50,268 nucleotides of DNA, taken from NCBI GenBank assembly GCA_026001225.1, contig BNZQ01000010.1:1-50268 (forward strand). The letters are read 5' to 3'. The position numbers and the translations under genes are program-made. This DNA comes from Clostridia bacterium (GTDB taxonomy: Bacteria; Bacillota; Clostridia; Christensenellales; DUVY01). The notes below the pieces were generated by a model. It worked only from the letters and a program-made list of their open reading frames with translations. It ran no database searches and had not been told where the DNA came from. This document shows, piece by piece, positions 35,981 to 45,458 of the stretch (positions are counted from its first letter, which is position 1; the number at the start of each line of letters is the position of its first letter).

Positions 35981-37459
35981 TCACCTCGCCGCGCGGATAT
36001 TCCACACGGCGTCGCCGAGCAGCAATTTATTCTCGAAAGCGCGGATGTCCGTTTTGCCGTTAATACTCACGAGTTCTATATCGCACATTTTGGCAAAGTC
36101 GATAAAGTCGGCGGTTCCGCTTTGCGTCGTGACCACGGTGTGGTGCGCGCCGCCCGCGTAAATCCACGCCGCCGCGCCCGTCTTGAAGTCGGGCTTTAAT
36201 TTCCACATAACGCGCGCCACGGGCAGCTTCGGCATCGGTTGCGGTTGTTTGACCAACTCTATTTCCGCCGCGATCAGGCGAAAACGTCCGCCCATGTCCA
36301 CGATCGTCGCGGCGACGCCGTCGCCCGTTACGCCGTCGAACACGAGGCGCGCGGGCGCGTCCTTACCGCCTATCCCCAACGGATGAACCTCTATCGCGGG
36401 CTTCGTCGCGGCAAAGGCCGGGCTGACTTCCAGCATATGCGCGCCGAGAACCAACTCCTTGCCCGCCGTGAGGTCGTAGGTGTAGTCCTCCATAAAACCC
36501 GTCGCGCCCTTTAAACCGTCGCTCCTGTACATAAACACCGCGTCCAGCGCGGCGGTTTTCCAGTCGCCCTCGCCGCCAAAGCCGTACCCCTGCGCCATAA
36601 GCCGTTGCACCGCAAGACCGGGCAACTGTTTTAAACCGTGCAAATCCTCGAAGTTGGTCGTAAACGCCTTATAGCCGCCCGCATCCAAAAACCGTTTTAT
36701 CGCTATTTCGTACTTCGCTTGTTCCTTGACCGCGTCGACGTCGGGCGTATTTATCGCGTACAGTGTTTTATACTCGGCATACAGCGCGTCGGTTTCCTTT
36801 GCCGTCACCTTGCCGATCTCCGCCGTCAAATCGCCGACGCCGTAGTAATCGACCGTCCAGCCCAGCTTGACATGCGCCTCTATCTTGTCGCCCTCCGTGA
36901 CGGCCACGGAACGCATATTGTCGCCGAAACGCGCCACCTTCAGCGTACGCGAGAACGCGAAAGCCGCCGCCGACCGCGCCCACGCGAACACCTCTGCGAG
37001 CGTCGTTTCGTCCTTGTAGTAACCGACCGCGACTTTGCGGCGCAACCGTAAACGCGAGCCTATAAACCCGAACTCACGGTCGCCGTGCGCCGCTTGGTTG
37101 AGGTTCATAAAATCCATGTCGATGCTTTCATACGGGAGCTTCTCGTTTGCCTGCGTGTGCAGGTGCAACAGCGGCTTTTGCAGTGCGAGCAAGCCGTGTA
37201 CCCACATTTTGGCGGGCGAAAACGTGTGCATCCACGCGATGACGCCGACGCAAGCGCCGTCGTTATTCGCCGCCTTGCATACCGCCTCTATCTGCGCGGA
37301 ATTTTTCACCACGTCCTTATAGACGAACGTAACGGGGTTGCCGCTCGCCCGATTGAGGTAGTCCGCGATGACCTTACCGTCCGCCGCGACTTGGCGCAAG
37401 GTTTCCTCGCCGTACAAATCCTGACTGCCCGTGATAAAGTAAACCGTCTTGTTTTTCAT
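35981..37459 (-). CDS. araA: L-arabinose isomerase
   Basis: 492 residues, full family length. N-terminus KTVYFITGSQDLYGEETLRQV and the C-terminal GAAAWIYAGGAHHTVV are diagnostic; catalytic Glu/His residues are in the GFGGEGDWKTAAL and LGAHMLEVSP regions. It converts L-arabinose to L-ribulose in the cytoplasm. AGGAGG lies upstream of ATG at 37459. Last gene of the minus-strand catabolic operon. Confidence 0.97.
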   Translation of the reverse strand: MKNKTVYFITGSQDLYGEETLRQVAADGKVIADYLNRASGNPVTFVYKDVVKNSAQIEAVCKAANNDGACVGVIAWMHTFSPAKMWVHGLLALQKPLLHLHTQANEKLPYESIDMDFMNLNQAAHGDREFGFIGSRLRLRRKVAVGYYKDETTLAEVFAWARSAAAFAFSRTLKVARFGDNMRSVAVTEGDKIEAHVKLGWTVDYYGVGDLTAEIGKVTAKETDALYAEYKTLYAINTPDVDAVKEQAKYEIAIKRFLDAGGYKAFTTNFEDLHGLKQLPGLAVQRLMAQGYGFGGEGDWKTAALDAVFMYRSDGLKGATGFMEDYTYDLTAGKELVLGAHMLEVSPAFAATKPAIEVHPLGIGGKDAPARLVFDGVTGDGVAATIVDMGGRFRLIAAEIELVKQPQPMPKLPVARVMWKLKPDFKTGAAAWIYAGGAHHTVVTTQSGTADFIDFAKMCDIELVSINGKTDIRAFENKLLLGDAVWNIRAAR

Positions 37460-37507
37460 ATTGATACCGATGACCTCCTAAGTCACAAAAATTTTGAAAG
37501 AACCTGA

Positions 37508-38197
37508 TTATTTTTGTCCGTAATACGCGTTTGCACCGTGCTTTCGATAATAATGCTTGTCTTGCAGATGCCCGTCGGCCGGTTCGGCCTTAGGGTTCAG
37601 CGTTTGCGTAAGGTACGCCATTTTCGCTATCTCCTCCAACACCACCGCGTTGTGTACCGCCTCGTTTTCATCCTTGCCCCACACAAACGGCGCGTGCGAT
37701 TTTATGAGCGCGGCGGGACAAGCGGCGTAATCCCCGCCCTTAAACGCCTCCGCGATCACAAGTCCGGTATTTCGTTCGTAGTCCTTTTCCATCTCGGCCT
37801 TTGTCAGCGCGCGCGTACACGCGATCGCGCCGCGGAAGTAATCCGCGTGCGTCGTGCCGAAGCACGCGATCGCCCTGCCGCTCTGCGCGAAGGCGGTCGC
37901 AAACGTCGAGTGCGTATGCACCACGCCGCCGATCTTCGGAAAAGCCTTGTATAACTCTATGTGTGTCGGCGTATCGCTCGACGGACTCAGCTTGCCCTCG
38001 ACGCGTTTCCCGTCCGTATCGACGACCGCCATATCGTCCGCGGTCATCCTTTCATAGGCGACGCCGCTCGGCTTAATGACAATAAGCCCGCTATCGCGGT
38101 CTATCGCGCTGACGTTGCCCCATGTGAACAGCACCAAGCCGTGCTTGACCAACGCGAGGTTCGCCGCAAATACACTTTGTTTCAGTTGTTCTAACAT
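37508..38197 (-). CDS. araD: L-ribulose-5-phosphate 4-epimerase
   Basis: 229 residues of the class II aldolase fold. The zinc histidines are in [12 protein letters not shown] and the later [12 protein letters not shown] tail is typical of AraD. It makes D-xylulose 5-phosphate from L-ribulose 5-phosphate. Its ATG overlaps the end of the kinase gene by 7 bp (translational coupling). Confidence 0.96.
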   Translation of the reverse strand: MLEQLKQSVFAANLALVKHGLVLFTWGNVSAIDRDSGLIVIKPSGVAYERMTADDMAVVDTDGKRVEGKLSPSSDTPTHIELYKAFPKIGGVVHTHSTFATAFAQSGRAIACFGTTHADYFRGAIACTRALTKAEMEKDYERNTGLVIAEAFKGGDYAACPAALIKSHAPFVWGKDENEAVHNAVVLEEIAKMAYLTQTLNPKAEPADGHLQDKHYYRKHGANAYYGQK

Positions 38198-39813
38198 TCC
38201 TTACCCGCCTTTTGGTTTCCCAACGCTGCGACGGCTTCCTTTACAATCGCCAGCCCGCTCACAAAATTTTGCATATACCGTTCAAATCCCGCGACATCCT
38301 CTTTCTCCGGTTTGTATACGCTGCCCTTTGCGTCCTTAAACACCGTGTCGTCCAAGTATCCGGCCAGCGTCAGCCGACCGTTTGCCTTTTCCGACATAAA
38401 CCGCGCGAGCACCGCCATACCCCACGCGCCGCCCTCGTTTGCCGTTTCCATAACGGTAACGGGCGAGTCGGTCGCCGCCGCCAAGAATCTTTGGCAAACG
38501 CCCTTCGTTTTAAATACGCCGCCGTGTCCGTACAGAGAACGGATTTTGACGCCCTCGCCTTTTTGCAAAATATCTAAACCGACTTTCAGCGTTGCGAACA
38601 GCGAATAAAGCTCGGCGCGCATAAAATTTGCAAGATTGAATTTGCTGCTGGTCGTGCGGACAAGCATAGGCCGTCCTTCCTCAATCCTTGTTATATGTTC
38701 GCTCGACACATAATTATACGCTACGACGCCGCCGCAATCGGCGTCGCCGCCGAGCGCGCTTTCAAACAGCTTGCCGAATATTTCTTTTTTGTCCGGCGTT
38801 ATCCCGAAAAGCCGCGTATACTCCTCAAACAGAGCGATCCACGCGTTTATTTCGGAGGTACAGTTGTTACAATGCACCATAGCGACGGGATTGCCGTCGG
38901 GCGTCGTTACGATATCGATCTCGGGATATGTACGGGTCAATCCCTTTTCCAGCACAACCATACTGAAAATAGACGTTCCCGCCGACACGTTGCCCGTGCC
39001 CCTTTTAACGCTGTTTGTCGCCACCATTCCCGTACCGGCGTCGCCCTCCGGCGGACAAAACGCAATGCCCTCTTCCAAGTCGCCCGACGGATCCAACAAC
39101 GTCGCGCCCTCTGTCGTTAAATATCCGGCGTTCTCGCCCGCAAGTAAAACCTGCGGCAAAACATCCAATATAGCATGGTTAAACTCCGTGCCGCGGGTTT
39201 TACAATCGAACCTTTCCGCCGCTTTCCTGTCGTATTGCTTCGTATCGAAATCGATCGGGAACATTCCCGACGCATCGCCCACCCCCGCGACCCTTCGCCC
39301 CGTCAGCCGCCAATGGACATAAGCCGCCAAAGTCGAGAGAAATTCTATATTCCCGACATGTTTTTCACCGCTTTTGATCGCTTGATACAGATGCGCTATA
39401 CTCCACCGCGCCGGAACGGAATAGCCGAAAAGCGCGGTCAGCTCCTCCGCCGCGCCCGCGGCGTTGTTGTTGCGCCATGTGCGGAACGGCGTCAGCAATT
39501 CGCCGCTTTTGTCAAAAACCATATATCCGTGCATCATCGCGCTGATGCCGATCGCGCCGAAGGTTTTAAGGCATACGCCGAATTTGTCCTTTATTTTCCG
39601 CTTCAGATCGGCGTAACAGCTCTGCACGCCCTTCCAAACATCCTCTACGCCGTATGTCCAAATCGTATCGAGGTATGTGTTTTCCCACTCGTACTCGCCC
39701 GTGCCGAGCGTTTCGTGCCGGGCGTTCAGCAAAACGGCTTTGATCCGCGTAGAGCCCAGCTCGATCCCTAAAACGTTTTTTTCGCTTTCAAAAATTTCTC
39801 CGTCGGTTTTCAT
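38191..39813 (-). CDS. araB: FGGY-family kinase, L-ribulokinase role
   Basis: 540 residues with the ASKHA fold: phosphate-1 motif [50 protein letters not shown], and [13 protein letters not shown] adenosine motif. It is closer in look to XylB-like FGGY kinases than to classical AraB, so ribulokinase is assigned by its place between araD and an rpiB-like gene. GGGGAG precedes ATG at 39813. Confidence 0.88.
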   Translation of the reverse strand: MKTDGEIFESEKNVLGIELGSTRIKAVLLNARHETLGTGEYEWENTYLDTIWTYGVEDVWKGVQSCYADLKRKIKDKFGVCLKTFGAIGISAMMHGYMVFDKSGELLTPFRTWRNNNAAGAAEELTALFGYSVPARWSIAHLYQAIKSGEKHVGNIEFLSTLAAYVHWRLTGRRVAGVGDASGMFPIDFDTKQYDRKAAERFDCKTRGTEFNHAILDVLPQVLLAGENAGYLTTEGATLLDPSGDLEEGIAFCPPEGDAGTGMVATNSVKRGTGNVSAGTSIFSMVVLEKGLTRTYPEIDIVTTPDGNPVAMVHCNNCTSEINAWIALFEEYTRLFGITPDKKEIFGKLFESALGGDADCGGVVAYNYVSSEHITRIEEGRPMLVRTTSSKFNLANFMRAELYSLFATLKVGLDILQKGEGVKIRSLYGHGGVFKTKGVCQRFLAAATDSPVTVMETANEGGAWGMAVLARFMSEKANGRLTLAGYLDDTVFKDAKGSVYKPEKEDVAGFERYMQNFVSGLAIVKEAVAALGNQKAGKEC

Positions 39814-39830
39814 AAATCTCCCCGTTCCTT

Positions 39831-40406
39831 TCAGTTCTTTTCAGGTTTGGTTTCAAGCTTTATTTCATAATCGCCCAAATGCCGGATTTTGAAACCGTTT
39901 TTCTTGTATTCGGCATAATCGAAGGCGTTCAATTCGTCTATGGCCAATTTGTGGAACTCGTAAAAATTCCTCCACCACTCGTAGCCGCTGCCGAGTTCCG
40001 CATTCAGGTAAGCGTCCGCTATGTCGCAACCCATTTGAGGCGCGACATAAAACGCGCCCATTGCCAAAACATTGACGCCGTTTCCCGTTATCGCGCGGAG
40101 CGCAGCGGGCACGCTTTCCACTACGCCCGCGTGAACGCGCGGACATTTACTCGCGGCGATATGAATCCCCATGCCCGTACCGCAAAATAAAAGCGCTCTT
40201 TCAAATTCGCCCTCGGAGATCAGCGAGCCTACGCGCAAGCCTATTCTGTGGAACATGAGATCGGTATCGGTTTCCTCGAGCGACCTTACGCCCATATCCG
40301 TAACCGTCCAGCCCTTGGCCTTCAGATGTTTGACCACCGCCTCTTTCAGCGGAAATCCGGCAAAGTCCGCTCCCACCAAAATCTGTTTGTCTTTAACTTT
40401 TTTCAT
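39831..40406 (-). CDS. RpiB/LacA/LacB-family sugar-phosphate isomerase
   Basis: 191 residues. KQILVGADFAGFPLKEAVVKHL and ALLFCGTGMGIHIAASKCPRVHAG are family signatures, including the active-site GTG-I loop. It probably isomerises a pentose phosphate. The AGGAGG site and a strong promoter make it the first gene of the araB-araD-araA operon. Its C-terminal extension after about residue 150 (EWWRNFYEFHKLAIDELN) is longer than in E. coli RpiB. Confidence 0.87.
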   Translation of the reverse strand: MKKVKDKQILVGADFAGFPLKEAVVKHLKAKGWTVTDMGVRSLEETDTDLMFHRIGLRVGSLISEGEFERALLFCGTGMGIHIAASKCPRVHAGVVESVPAALRAITGNGVNVLAMGAFYVAPQMGCDIADAYLNAELGSGYEWWRNFYEFHKLAIDELNAFDYAEYKKNGFKIRHLGDYEIKLETKPEKN

Positions 40407-40429
40407 AATCAGTCCTCCTCATATTCTAC

Positions 40430-40457
40430 ATTATATCATACCTCTTAAAAAAGTCAA
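40430..40457 (-). promoter_or_regulatory. Promoter of the rpiB-like/araBDA operon
   Basis: Minus strand: TTGACT (40457-40452), 16 bp, TATAAT (40435-40430), then AGGAGG and ATG at 40406. The -35 box abuts the hairpin end of the putative mobile element at 40455. No TTTATGT-type dyad is seen here. Confidence 0.75.
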
Positions 40458-40690
40458 GTATCACCGGCTGAGCCGGTGGCTTGATTAAGCCCTATAAGGG
40501 CATGGTACCGGCCGCGCTACTCGCGCTCGAATATTTGGCACTTGCACCAGTTGCCCCACGACTGCTCAAAGCAGTTCGTTCTTTCCAATTCTCTCTGCCC
40601 ATCATTTCTAAGTTGTTATTACCTATTTCTCTCTTTCTTGCGCATAGCTTAAGCTTTAACTTCCACCAGCATAGCTGGTGGTTTTACCTT
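40455..40690. mobile_element. Possible IS200/IS605-type non-autonomous element (hairpin ends)
   Basis: The left end holds ACCGGCTGAGCCGGT (40464-40478) followed by a second small hairpin (CCTATAAGGG). The right end holds CCACCAGCATAGCTGGTGG (about 40665-40683). Between lie 170 bp without an ORF. Subterminal hairpins and no terminal inverted repeats resemble palindrome-associated derivatives of IS200/IS605. No transposase is present. Confidence 0.45.
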
Positions 40691-40702
40691 GACAAGAAAA
40701 TT

Positions 40703-40830
40703 GGCTCTGTCATTCAGACAAAGCCAATCATTTTGATGGCGCGGTGCTACATAATCTCATAATTATGAGATTATGTAGCACCTTATATGTAGGTGATATG
40801 AAATCTCACGGATTTTAGACGTTTGATTAC
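40703..40830. repeat. Hairpin repeat, copy 1 (contains a perfect 40-bp palindrome)
   Basis: Left part GGCTCTG...CAGACAAAGCC forms an 11-bp stem with one mismatch. Then ATTTTGATGGC, a perfect palindrome at 40743-40782 (arms start GGTGCTACATAATCTCAT), and the tail TAGGTGATATGAAATCTCAC. The same left and right parts occur at 43246-43360 with a different hairpin between. Confidence 0.85.
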
Positions 40831-40852
40831 GCAATATGTTGCATTATAAACT

Positions 40853-41104
40853 TCACGGGCTTATCTCAAATCCCGCAAAGGGTAGCGTTTTCAGGCGTTC
40901 AAACAGACCTGTGTCCTTCTCAAACAGTTTTTCAAGTCCGTCCAACTTGAAATATTTGGCCATATCCAAATACCAAACTACGTCATAAACTGGCGCGTAG
41001 GTTTCCCGCCCGTGCAGCCGCTCTTCCTTAACGGATCTAAACCCCAGTTCCTTACCGAGTTCATATATCAGTGATTGTATTTCGCGTGTTGTGATTTTCG
41101 GCAC
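40853..41104 (-). CDS. Small hypothetical protein, probably a truncated gene
   Basis: About 83 residues from GTG at 41104, with GAAGGA 9 nt upstream; a GTG at 41125 is the alternative. Visible sequence: ITTREIQSLIYELGKELGFRS near the N-terminus, APVYDVVWYLDMAKYF in the middle and FAGFEISP at the end. It resembles the start of a larger nuclease-like protein cut short near the mobile repeat, but I cannot name a family with confidence. Confidence 0.5.
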   Translation of the reverse strand: MPKITTREIQSLIYELGKELGFRSVKEERLHGRETYAPVYDVVWYLDMAKYFKLDGLEKLFEKDTGLFERLKTLPFAGFEISP

Positions 41105-41137
41105 TATTTTTAATCCTTCTTGCACCCGGGGAGTGGT

Positions 41138-41593
41138 TTATTGCGTGGGCATTTTGCCGTTTTCAAAATCCAAGTCGCCGAAGTCCCAAATGTCGCTACT
41201 CCAACCCAGTGCAGTTGCATAGAAATCCGCACCGTTAAGGTCGGATAAAGAAACTAAATCGCCCGCGTGTTCGTTCGCCGTATCAAATGTGCCGTTCGAT
41301 TGCTGCCGATAGAAAATCTGCCCCTCGTAGCGGTAGCAGTTTGTTACGGTGCCGCCGGATACATATCCCACCAAACCGCCGACGTTGGTAATGGGTTGAT
41401 TTGAAGTTGCGCTTACATTGCCCGTGGCAAAGCAATTTGTAATACTTCCACTACCCGGAATATAACCGACTAATCCGCCTGCATAAGAAGAACCAGAACC
41501 ATTGGGTGTAGCCGTTACATCGCCCGTGGCATAGCAATTTGTAATACTAATGTAACTACTACGACTCGTAGCATAACCGACTAAGCCGCCTGC
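41138..41593 (-). pseudogene. C-terminal remnant of a GLUG-repeat surface adhesin
   Basis: The minus strand is open over about 151 codons with three GLUG-type repeats: GGLVGYATS, AGGLVGYIPGSGSITNCFATGNVS and VGGLVGYVSGGTVTNCYRYEGQ. It ends in a non-repeat tail WDFGDLDFENGKMPTQ. An in-frame TAG (41594-41596) lies directly before the first GGLVGY, and there is no proper start or signal peptide. GLUG repeats form beta-helical cell-surface proteins. Confidence 0.8.
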
Positions 41594-41868
41594 CTAAGCA
41601 CAGTTAGTATATGTACGAAACAATTTATACTTAATTATACACCAAAACTCGCCTTTTGACAAGTATAATTCTATAAATTTTACGTAACCACCCCGCCGCC
41701 TGTCGGCGGCACCCCTCGGAGAGGGGAATTTTTCATCGGACAATGTTGTATCCGTCGGTCAACCTTGTCCAACGGGCAATTTTTCGCCGATTTCCATTTT
41801 TAGAACGGGTTTCCCAAGATTCTTCGCCCGAAAACTTCGTACATATACTAACTATACGAAGTCGGCGG
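41594..41868. other. Intergenic stretch with a family B repeat
   Basis: No gene is seen. 41687-41732 is a family B unit in reverse orientation (GCCTGTCGGCGGC stem and CCCCTCGGAGAGGGG palindrome). CTTCGTACATATACTAAC and CTATACGAAG near 41834-41860 form an imperfect inverted repeat beside the integrase 3' end and could belong to its attachment site. Confidence 0.45.
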
Positions 41869-42834
41869 CTAAAAAATAGTAGCCGCTTTTTTGTTGCGGA
41901 AATACTCGTTCAGCATACTCATTCCCTTTATTTTCTGCTCGGTCAGGCTGTGAACATATCGGTTTATCGTTATCGTTGCGTTGGCGTGTCCGAGAATCTC
42001 GCTCACGCTTTTTATGTCCATTCCGATTTCGATTGCCCGCGTAGCGAATGTGTGCCGTGTCGCGTGGAACTTGTAATACGGAACATTTGCGGTTTTGAGC
42101 AGTTTTGCGTATATCATTTGCAGCGTTCTGGGATTCACATACCGTCCGTCCGGCATCGAAATAACATGCGGACCGCTGCTCTCCGTCTTGGCTTTTTTGA
42201 GCATTTCGCAGAGAATATCCATAAGCGGAATTATGCGTTTTGCGTTTGCCGTTTTCGGTTCTTGTTCAAGCATGACCGTTTTATTCTTGCCGCCGCTCTT
42301 ATTTTCGATGCGGTTGAGCGATTTTTTGATTGTCATAGTCTTGTTTTCAAAGTCGATATTCTCCCACCGCAACCCGCATAACTCACCGAGCCGTAAGCCC
42401 GTGTAAAGGCTGATTACGATTCCGAGCGTTCGCGCGTCCCCCGACCGCTCCGCCGCATATTCAATCTTGCTTTGCTCGTCTCGCGTGAACACCTCGACTT
42501 CCTTTTCTATCACTTTTGGTAACCGCATTCTGACGCACGGATTCTTGGGTATGTACCCGTAGTCGGCGGCGCATTCGAGCGCGCTTGACAGCATCGAGGC
42601 AATAACCCTAACCGACTTTGCGGCAAGCCCCCTTTCATCCGTGCTTAGCGCGTGGACAAATTGCTGTATTGTCATGGGCTTTATTTCACCGAGCCGACTA
42701 CCGCCTAACAGCCGTTTGATGTGGTTGTCGATGTACCCCCGGTATGCGGTGTAAGTGTTTAACCGCACATTCACTTTGATTGCGGTTTCCACCCACCAGT
42801 CCAAAAAATCGCCGAGTATCGTTTGTTCGTTCAT
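41869..42834 (-). CDS. Tyrosine recombinase/integrase (phage or ICE type)
   Basis: About 321 residues from ATG at 42834, supported by AAAGGAG 11 nt upstream; an upstream start at 42900 is less likely. N-terminal SAM-like core-binding domain (VRLNTYTAYRGYIDNHIKRLL), then the catalytic domain with Arg in TGLRLGELCGLRW, HxxR in HATRHTFATRA, His in LGHANATITINRYVH, and the final Tyr in that block. All residues are present, so it may be active. The neighbourhood of tRNA-like fragments suggests it brought in or excised part of this island. Confidence 0.92.
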   Translation of the reverse strand: MNEQTILGDFLDWWVETAIKVNVRLNTYTAYRGYIDNHIKRLLGGSRLGEIKPMTIQQFVHALSTDERGLAAKSVRVIASMLSSALECAADYGYIPKNPCVRMRLPKVIEKEVEVFTRDEQSKIEYAAERSGDARTLGIVISLYTGLRLGELCGLRWENIDFENKTMTIKKSLNRIENKSGGKNKTVMLEQEPKTANAKRIIPLMDILCEMLKKAKTESSGPHVISMPDGRYVNPRTLQMIYAKLLKTANVPYYKFHATRHTFATRAIEIGMDIKSVSEILGHANATITINRYVHSLTEQKIKGMSMLNEYFRNKKAATIF

Positions 42835-42993
42835 ATTTAATAAATCTCCTTTGGCGTATCTGCCCTGCCAATTATAGAGGGCAGACCAAAGATATCGCAT
42901 AAATTAAACGAAGTCCGGAGTAAACGGGTGGCGAAAACGAAAATTTTTTTATCGACTTTTTCATCCGCTCCGCTTATTTGTCTAAACATAATT

Positions 42994-43025
42994 AAAGCCA
43001 CCGTTTCAAGAAGTCCGGTGGCTTT
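42994..43025. terminator. Bidirectional-looking intrinsic terminator
   Basis: AAAGCCACCG (42994-43003) pairs with CGGTGGCTTT (43016-43025), followed by TT on the plus strand and preceded by A/T-rich sequence. Confidence 0.7.
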
Positions 43026-43060
43026 TTAACTGCCTTGAAGAATGCAATTTGCTCTAAAAA

Positions 43061-43145
43061 GGTTCAAATCCCCGCCGTCTGCACCCCTGTCAAGGCGGTA
43101 TTTCGGGGCAAATTTTGCAAGGGTTCAAATCCCGTTCTTGATATA
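43061..43145 (+). other. tRNA 3'-end-like sequences, possible attachment-site remnant
   Basis: GGTTCAAATCCCC (43061-43073) followed by CGCCGTCTGCACC, and GGGTTCAAATCCCG (43121-43134), both look like tRNA T-arm sequence. No complete cloverleaf can be drawn. Integrases commonly use tRNA 3' ends as attachment sites and leave direct repeats, so these may be att remnants of the adjacent integrase. Confidence 0.45.
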
Positions 43146-43245
43146 GTCTGTCAAGTCGGAAAGTCTAAAAATCTGCTCGGCGTAAAAATAAAGCGAAAAA
43201 CCGCTAAAACCGGGCAAAATTCCCTCAAAAAAGCAAAAAGAAAGG

Positions 43246-43360
43246 CTCTGCCGTTCAGACAAAGCCAATCATTTTGATGGCAAGATGATATGAAATATCG
43301 AATGTATTCGACATTTTGTATCACCCGAAAAGTAGGTGATATGAAATCTCACGGATTTTG
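43246..43360. repeat. Hairpin repeat, copy 2
   Basis: Shares TTCAGACAAAGCCAATC, ATTTTGATGGC and TAGGTGATATGAAATCTCAC with 40703-40830. The central hairpin (43284-43325, loop near CGAATGTATTCG) has a different sequence but is again self-complementary, with two mismatches and two G-U pairs. Confidence 0.8.
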
Positions 43361-43388
43361 TTCAGCCATAGATGCCGTAAAAAACTAT

Positions 43389-43417
43389 TTGCTAATAACC
43401 GGTTTTTGTAGTATAAT
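43389..43417 (+). promoter_or_regulatory. Promoter of the beta-helix lipoprotein gene
   Basis: TTGCTA (43389-43394), 17 bp, TATAAT (43412-43417). The gene start follows about 75 bp downstream with AAGGAG before the GTG. Confidence 0.7.
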
Positions 43418-43492
43418 AATTAGTGTTAGACAGCCAACATGCTAATAATGTGAGCGTATAATTTCTAACTTGAAAAAGGAGATTATACAATC

Positions 43493-44995
43493 GTGAAAAA
43501 TATTATCAAAACATTCTTGTGCGGAGTTATGGCAACAATGGGGGCGTTGACCTTGATGGCTTGTGGAAGTCCAACCACGCAAAAGCCAAGCGATAACAAC
43601 CCTATTGTAATTGAGCAACCAAGCAATCCGTCTACTACTGTTCCGTCAAATATCCCTACTGCTCCACAAGGAAACGCTGTTGTTGGCACATACACGCAAA
43701 GTGTGACTTCCACAATAGATTTTGATACGCTCACGGCAAACAATGCTACTTATGGCACGGTGGCGGAAATTACAGCAAATGGCACATATTTAATAACGGG
43801 AACAACAGCGAAAGGCTTTGTTGCAATAACCAAAAAGAGCCTTGATGTGACTTTAATTCTTAATGGTGCGAGTATAACAAGCGACAATTACGCAAGTATC
43901 GTTTGCCTTAAAAAATCAAATGTGAATATTATTTTGGCGAATGGTAGTGTTAATTATTTAACAAGCGGGACAAGTTTCGTCCAAGGCTTTGATAGTGACG
44001 AAAACGCAAATGCAACGCTTTGTATTCGTCAAAGTTTGACACTTGCGGGGTCTGGCGCTCTTTATGTGAATGGAGCGGCAAATAATGGCATAGGTTCAAA
44101 AGGCGACCTTACGATAAGCGACGGAACATACAATATCCTTGCAAATAACAACGCAATTAAAGGCAATGACAGTATAGAAATTTCGGGTGGCACATTTTAT
44201 ATTGGCTCAAACGAGGACGGCATTAAAAGCGAAATAGACGAAACGGACGCAAGCGTTGGCTATATAAATATTACTGGCGGAAGTTTTGAAATTGCTACAA
44301 ATAATGATGGTATAGACGCAGGAACAAGTTTAACAATATCAAATGCTACAATGAAAATAATTACAAGGGGTGGCTATACAACAAAAATCACGGACAGCAC
44401 AATTTCGGCGAAAGGGTTAAAGGCGGAAACTTTTATTACAATAGATAGTGGTAATTTTAATATAAATTCACAAGACGATGGCGTTCATAGTGACGGTTTT
44501 ATTACCATAAATAACGGCACATTTATTATTGCAACCGCCGATGACGGTTTTCACGCAGAACAAACACTTGAAATCAGCAATGGCACAATTAAAATCTCAA
44601 ATTGTTATGAGGGGTTAGAGGCACTAAACATAAATATCAAAGGTGGAAATATTACAATATCCGCCACAGATGACGGCGTTAATATTTCAAATGGTAGCGA
44701 TAATTCGGCAACACAAAATTCAACTGGTCGTGGTGGTATGGGCGGAAAAGGCGGAAATCAAGGTGGTGGCGAAACCGTAATAAATGGGTTGCTTAATATA
44801 ACTGGCGGAACTTTGACTGTGACCGCAAAAGGTGACGGGCTTGACAGTAACGGCAACATAACAATGAGTGGCGGAACAGTTATAGTAAAAGGCAACGAAA
44901 ATGTAGATTTTAACGGAACTTTTACAAAAACCGGAGGAACAATGACGGCGGGCAACAAAACAATCGCAAACGGCGTTTACAAAAATAATTTATAG
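43493..44995 (+). CDS. Cthe_2159-like beta-helix carbohydrate-binding lipoprotein
   Basis: 500 residues from GTG at 43493 with AAGGAG upstream. Signal peptide and lipobox LMAC, a linker, then right-handed beta-helix repeats. Each rung shows patterns such as ITITGGSFEIATNNDGIDAG, IDSGNFNINSQDDGVHSDG and ISNGTIKISNCYEGLEAL. The recurring DDG/EDG turns suggest calcium sites. This is the pattern of Cthe_2159 from Clostridium thermocellum, which binds pectin and cellulose. A Gly/Gln-rich insert (GRGGMGGKGGNQGGG) precedes the last rungs. The gene is far more AT-rich than the arabinan cluster, consistent with transfer. It may bind pectic sugars, which fits the arabinan theme nearby. Confidence 0.85.
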   Translation: MKNIIKTFLCGVMATMGALTLMACGSPTTQKPSDNNPIVIEQPSNPSTTVPSNIPTAPQGNAVVGTYTQSVTSTIDFDTLTANNATYGTVAEITANGTYLITGTTAKGFVAITKKSLDVTLILNGASITSDNYASIVCLKKSNVNIILANGSVNYLTSGTSFVQGFDSDENANATLCIRQSLTLAGSGALYVNGAANNGIGSKGDLTISDGTYNILANNNAIKGNDSIEISGGTFYIGSNEDGIKSEIDETDASVGYINITGGSFEIATNNDGIDAGTSLTISNATMKIITRGGYTTKITDSTISAKGLKAETFITIDSGNFNINSQDDGVHSDGFITINNGTFIIATADDGFHAEQTLEISNGTIKISNCYEGLEALNINIKGGNITISATDDGVNISNGSDNSATQNSTGRGGMGGKGGNQGGGETVINGLLNITGGTLTVTAKGDGLDSNGNITMSGGTVIVKGNENVDFNGTFTKTGGTMTAGNKTIANGVYKNNL

Positions 44996-45458
44996 AGGCT
45001 GTAGAACACCTTTTCCGATACTTGTGATATTCCCGAAGCTTGTTATTGGGAAAGGCTTGATGAGCGCAACTAAGTTAGCCCAAGGAACAATAGCATTCAT
45101 TGTTGCGAGAAAATCATCCTTACCCCAAACCTCGCCTCTTTGGCGGGTTGCGCCGCTTGCGCTATCCTCACCCTTGCAAATTGCAGGCAATTTGACGGCT
45201 CGGCGGCAAAAGAAAAGCCACCGCCGATTAAGACGATGGCAATCCTTTGGTTGGTTGCCCGATCCGTATAGTAGCCGAACACAAAAACTTGATGAGTTAC
45301 GAGATTATTTGCGAGACTCTGCTATAATTCTTGGTGCAATCAAAAAGAACAACATCCTAAAACTTTGGTTTTTTTCCTTTTGGTTGCCGCAATAACTTTC
45401 TATAAAGTTCAATTCTCTCCGCGCTATCTTTAAGTTCTATAAGAAACTCACCGCCTCC
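44996..45458. other. Stretch without a supportable gene
   Basis: Open frames exist on both strands, but their proteins (Arg/Ser/Pro-rich) look like chance translation. It lies between the beta-helix gene and the HEPN remnant. A CGCCGCTTGCG and CGGCGGCAAAAG segment looks like more rearranged mobile-element sequence. Confidence 0.3.

Noticed and set aside
43061..43145. A complete tRNA gene
   Set aside because: Only T-arm-like words are present; no anticodon or D-arm or acceptor stem can be folded.
44996..45395. Small open frames on both strands after the beta-helix gene
   Set aside because: No start signals, composition like chance translation, and no recognised domain.
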